This document shows, one piece after another, positions 62,301 through 64,000 of a stretch of 64,000 bases of DNA (the first letter of the stretch is position 1; every line of letters begins with the position of its first letter). Made by a program: the position numbers and the translations under genes. Where the stretch lies: positions 22,318,879 to 22,382,878 of the forward strand of contig WARS01000029.1 in the NCBI GenBank assembly GCA_008933995.1, in the 5' to 3' direction. The notes below the pieces were generated by a model. It did not search any database. It had not been told where the DNA came from and saw only the letters and a list, made by a program, of their open reading frames with translations. The stretch comes from Datnioides undecimradiatus (lineage: Eukaryota > Chordata > Actinopteri > Lobotiformes > Datnioididae).

Positions 62301-64000
62301 TTAATGGAGTGTACGTCGGAGAAGAAGCCATGAAGTGTTACATTTTTACACTTACAACCTTTCGCCTTCTGCCCGGACTGCATTAGAAGGACGGATTTAA
62401 AAAGCTTGGAGAATTACAACTTTTCCTCGCAGTGGTGAGATGTAAAATGTGATTTTTCAAACCGCAAATCCTCTGAATGAAAGAGGTTCTCTCGTCTCAA
62501 GGTCTGATCAAATGCAGTAATGGGAGCGATGAATTAATGGATTCAGCGGACTCAAAAGCAGTGAAAAACAGCCGCAGTGGCACTTAACAATATTACTTCC
62601 ACTGTGATTGTTATGTCGGGCATAATGGCGGTTTTAAAACACCTATTCATTCTTTCAGTCTCTCTCTTGCTCTGGCGAGGGACACGAATCTCATAACAGC
62701 TTTGTGCCTTTAATTTTATGGTGAGAGCCGTTAGCTGGTTGCATGTTTGCAACACCCGGGTTATTCAAATAGACACAAATAAATCAATTAGCAGCTTCTC
62801 TTGACTTCTTGCTCAGATGCACAAGATATATTTGTGCTGCTGCCGCTGGCATGTGCACATCAAGGGTGGAGGTGGGCAGGAAATGAAGAATAGCTTGTTT
62901 CGTTTAATAATTTAGAAGGTTGTGGTGTTGTGAAAGCATCTGAGTGAACGTGAGAAGCTCTCGCTCCATGATTTCTTGTGTGTAGTCGAGCCTTCTCCGC
63001 AGACAGTAGCATATTAGTCAAAATGTCAGCTCCTCCTTTCTTCTTCTTCATGGGCCATAACTTTTATATCACGCCTCATCTGCCGTGCTTTCTCCTCTCT
63101 TCTCTGCCGTCAGCCCCCCCCCCCCGGGCTTTTACATTGACTCCATTTGGTGTAAGGAGTTGTCTCTTGTAATTATGGAGTGATTAGTGTTTCAACAGTG
63201 TGCAAACATGTTTGCGGAGAGAAGCGAATGCAGAGGCATGACGTTTTAATACCTGCGCTGTGTGTTCATGTCATTTAGACGGAGGCAAGAGAGGCTATTG
63301 TTCCTCGTCTGTCTCATGTTTATGACACTGCCGCTGCTCTTCAGATGGGACTGCGCATGTAAGAACGATTATAAAGTGGGATGGATTGAATGGCTACGCA
63401 ACTGAATCGAGTATCTGAAGCTATAAACAGGAGAGGCCAAAGAAACGTTAGCCTAAAGGAAGATAATATCACAATGCAATGCAAGAAAACACTGTTATGA
63501 GCTCCATCATGGATAATAAAATGGATGGTTTGATATTTACAATTCTACAAAACTCATAAAGTCTTTAATTCTGGTTTTAAAAAACATGGAAATACAAGGT
63601 AAAGCACATTGTATTTACTTAGTCTCACATGTTAAAGCACGTGTCTTTGCTGCGATGAAACCTCTCTGTTTCCTAAAAGTCAGCATTGTTTTAATGAACC
63701 TTTCACATTATCTTTACATCACCTTAACCAAGTAGTGTCTGCGCCAAAACAGCAGCTACATCCACTGACTTTGGTGGATCTATATAAGATTTTATGGAGC
63801 ATTTATTTTCTGGTTGTTCCTCTGACGTCCTCCAGCTGCTTTGCCTCAACTCGCCGACATCTAGTAGCTGCTTAGCTAGGTTAGCAGTTCAGCTAGCAGC
63901 CTGCTGACTCTGCCCCTGGACCTAGAGCTCAAAGCACAGAGGTTATTGTTAGCGCTTAGCGTTAGCTCCTGACTGCTGTTGTCAGACTGTTATGGGCTGG
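59386..64000 (+). other. Large intron of the BRINP gene, continuing past the window
   Basis: The intron opens with GTGAG at 59386. I searched the remaining 4.6 kb for the next BRINP exon (expected to begin with a residue pattern like EFxRWKVNN) and found none. It contains a 217-codon open frame (60033-60686) of unrecognised sequence, short poly-T and C runs (near 61030, 61580 and 63115), and AT-rich stretches such as 62278-62305. A GTTAGC-rich segment occupies about 63820-64000. The rest is unremarkable to the eye. Confidence 0.75.
63820..64000. repeat. GTTAGC/GCTAGC-rich dispersed repeat fragment, cut by the window end
   Basis: The segment repeatedly uses the words GCTAG, GTTAGC and GCTTAGC. 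This style is common in interspersed fish repeats that carry many GTTAGC words. No terminal repeats are visible and the right end is outside the window, so the family is not assigned. Confidence 0.35.

Overview
This window looks like vertebrate, almost certainly teleost fish, nuclear DNA. Gene density is extremely low. The repeats are fish-type: tRNA-derived SINEs, decayed non-LTR retrotransposons, short nonautonomous elements and many (CA)n microsatellites. The one recognisable live gene is spliced. There are no operons, Shine-Dalgarno sites or other microbial features, and nearly all open frames are short chance frames.

The one gene I can support is the 5' end of a BRINP-family gene on the + strand near the right edge. 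A CpG-rich leader (about 58186-58787) ends in a good splice donor. A pyrimidine tract and tandem acceptor follow at 59040-59077. The first coding exon is 59132-59385: signal peptide, then the conserved BRINP N-terminus leading into the MACPF region. It stops at an AG|GTGAG donor. From there to the window end is intron, and I found no second coding exon. Detail in the signal-peptide region favours BRINP3 over BRINP2. A short upstream ORF (59101-59157) overlaps the main start codon out of frame.

The 58 kb to the left is a gene desert. It holds one decayed exon-like fragment of a HIPK-type protein kinase on the - strand (29593-29753, splice donor still present). Transposon remains include SINE copies near 165-360, 4740-4985, 16818-17012 and 47703-47775. 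LINE remains lie at 4217-4669 (-), 46330-46610 (-), 51047-51377 (+) and 53036-53300. At 4670-5112 a SINE sits inside an older element, and 55646-56347 may be a nonautonomous element with imperfect inverted ends. A roughly 550-bp purine-rich tract (36516-37068) is followed by an isolated CpG-rich block (37260-37510). The rest is unique-looking sequence in which AT-rich, homeobox-site-like blocks are candidate long-range enhancers. That is inference only, because conservation cannot be seen from one sequence.

I did not find a new enzymatic, defence or mobile system. The items most worth checking are the BRINP leader with its overlapping uORF, the kinase fragment, the isolated CpG/purine block, and the possible enhancer blocks.
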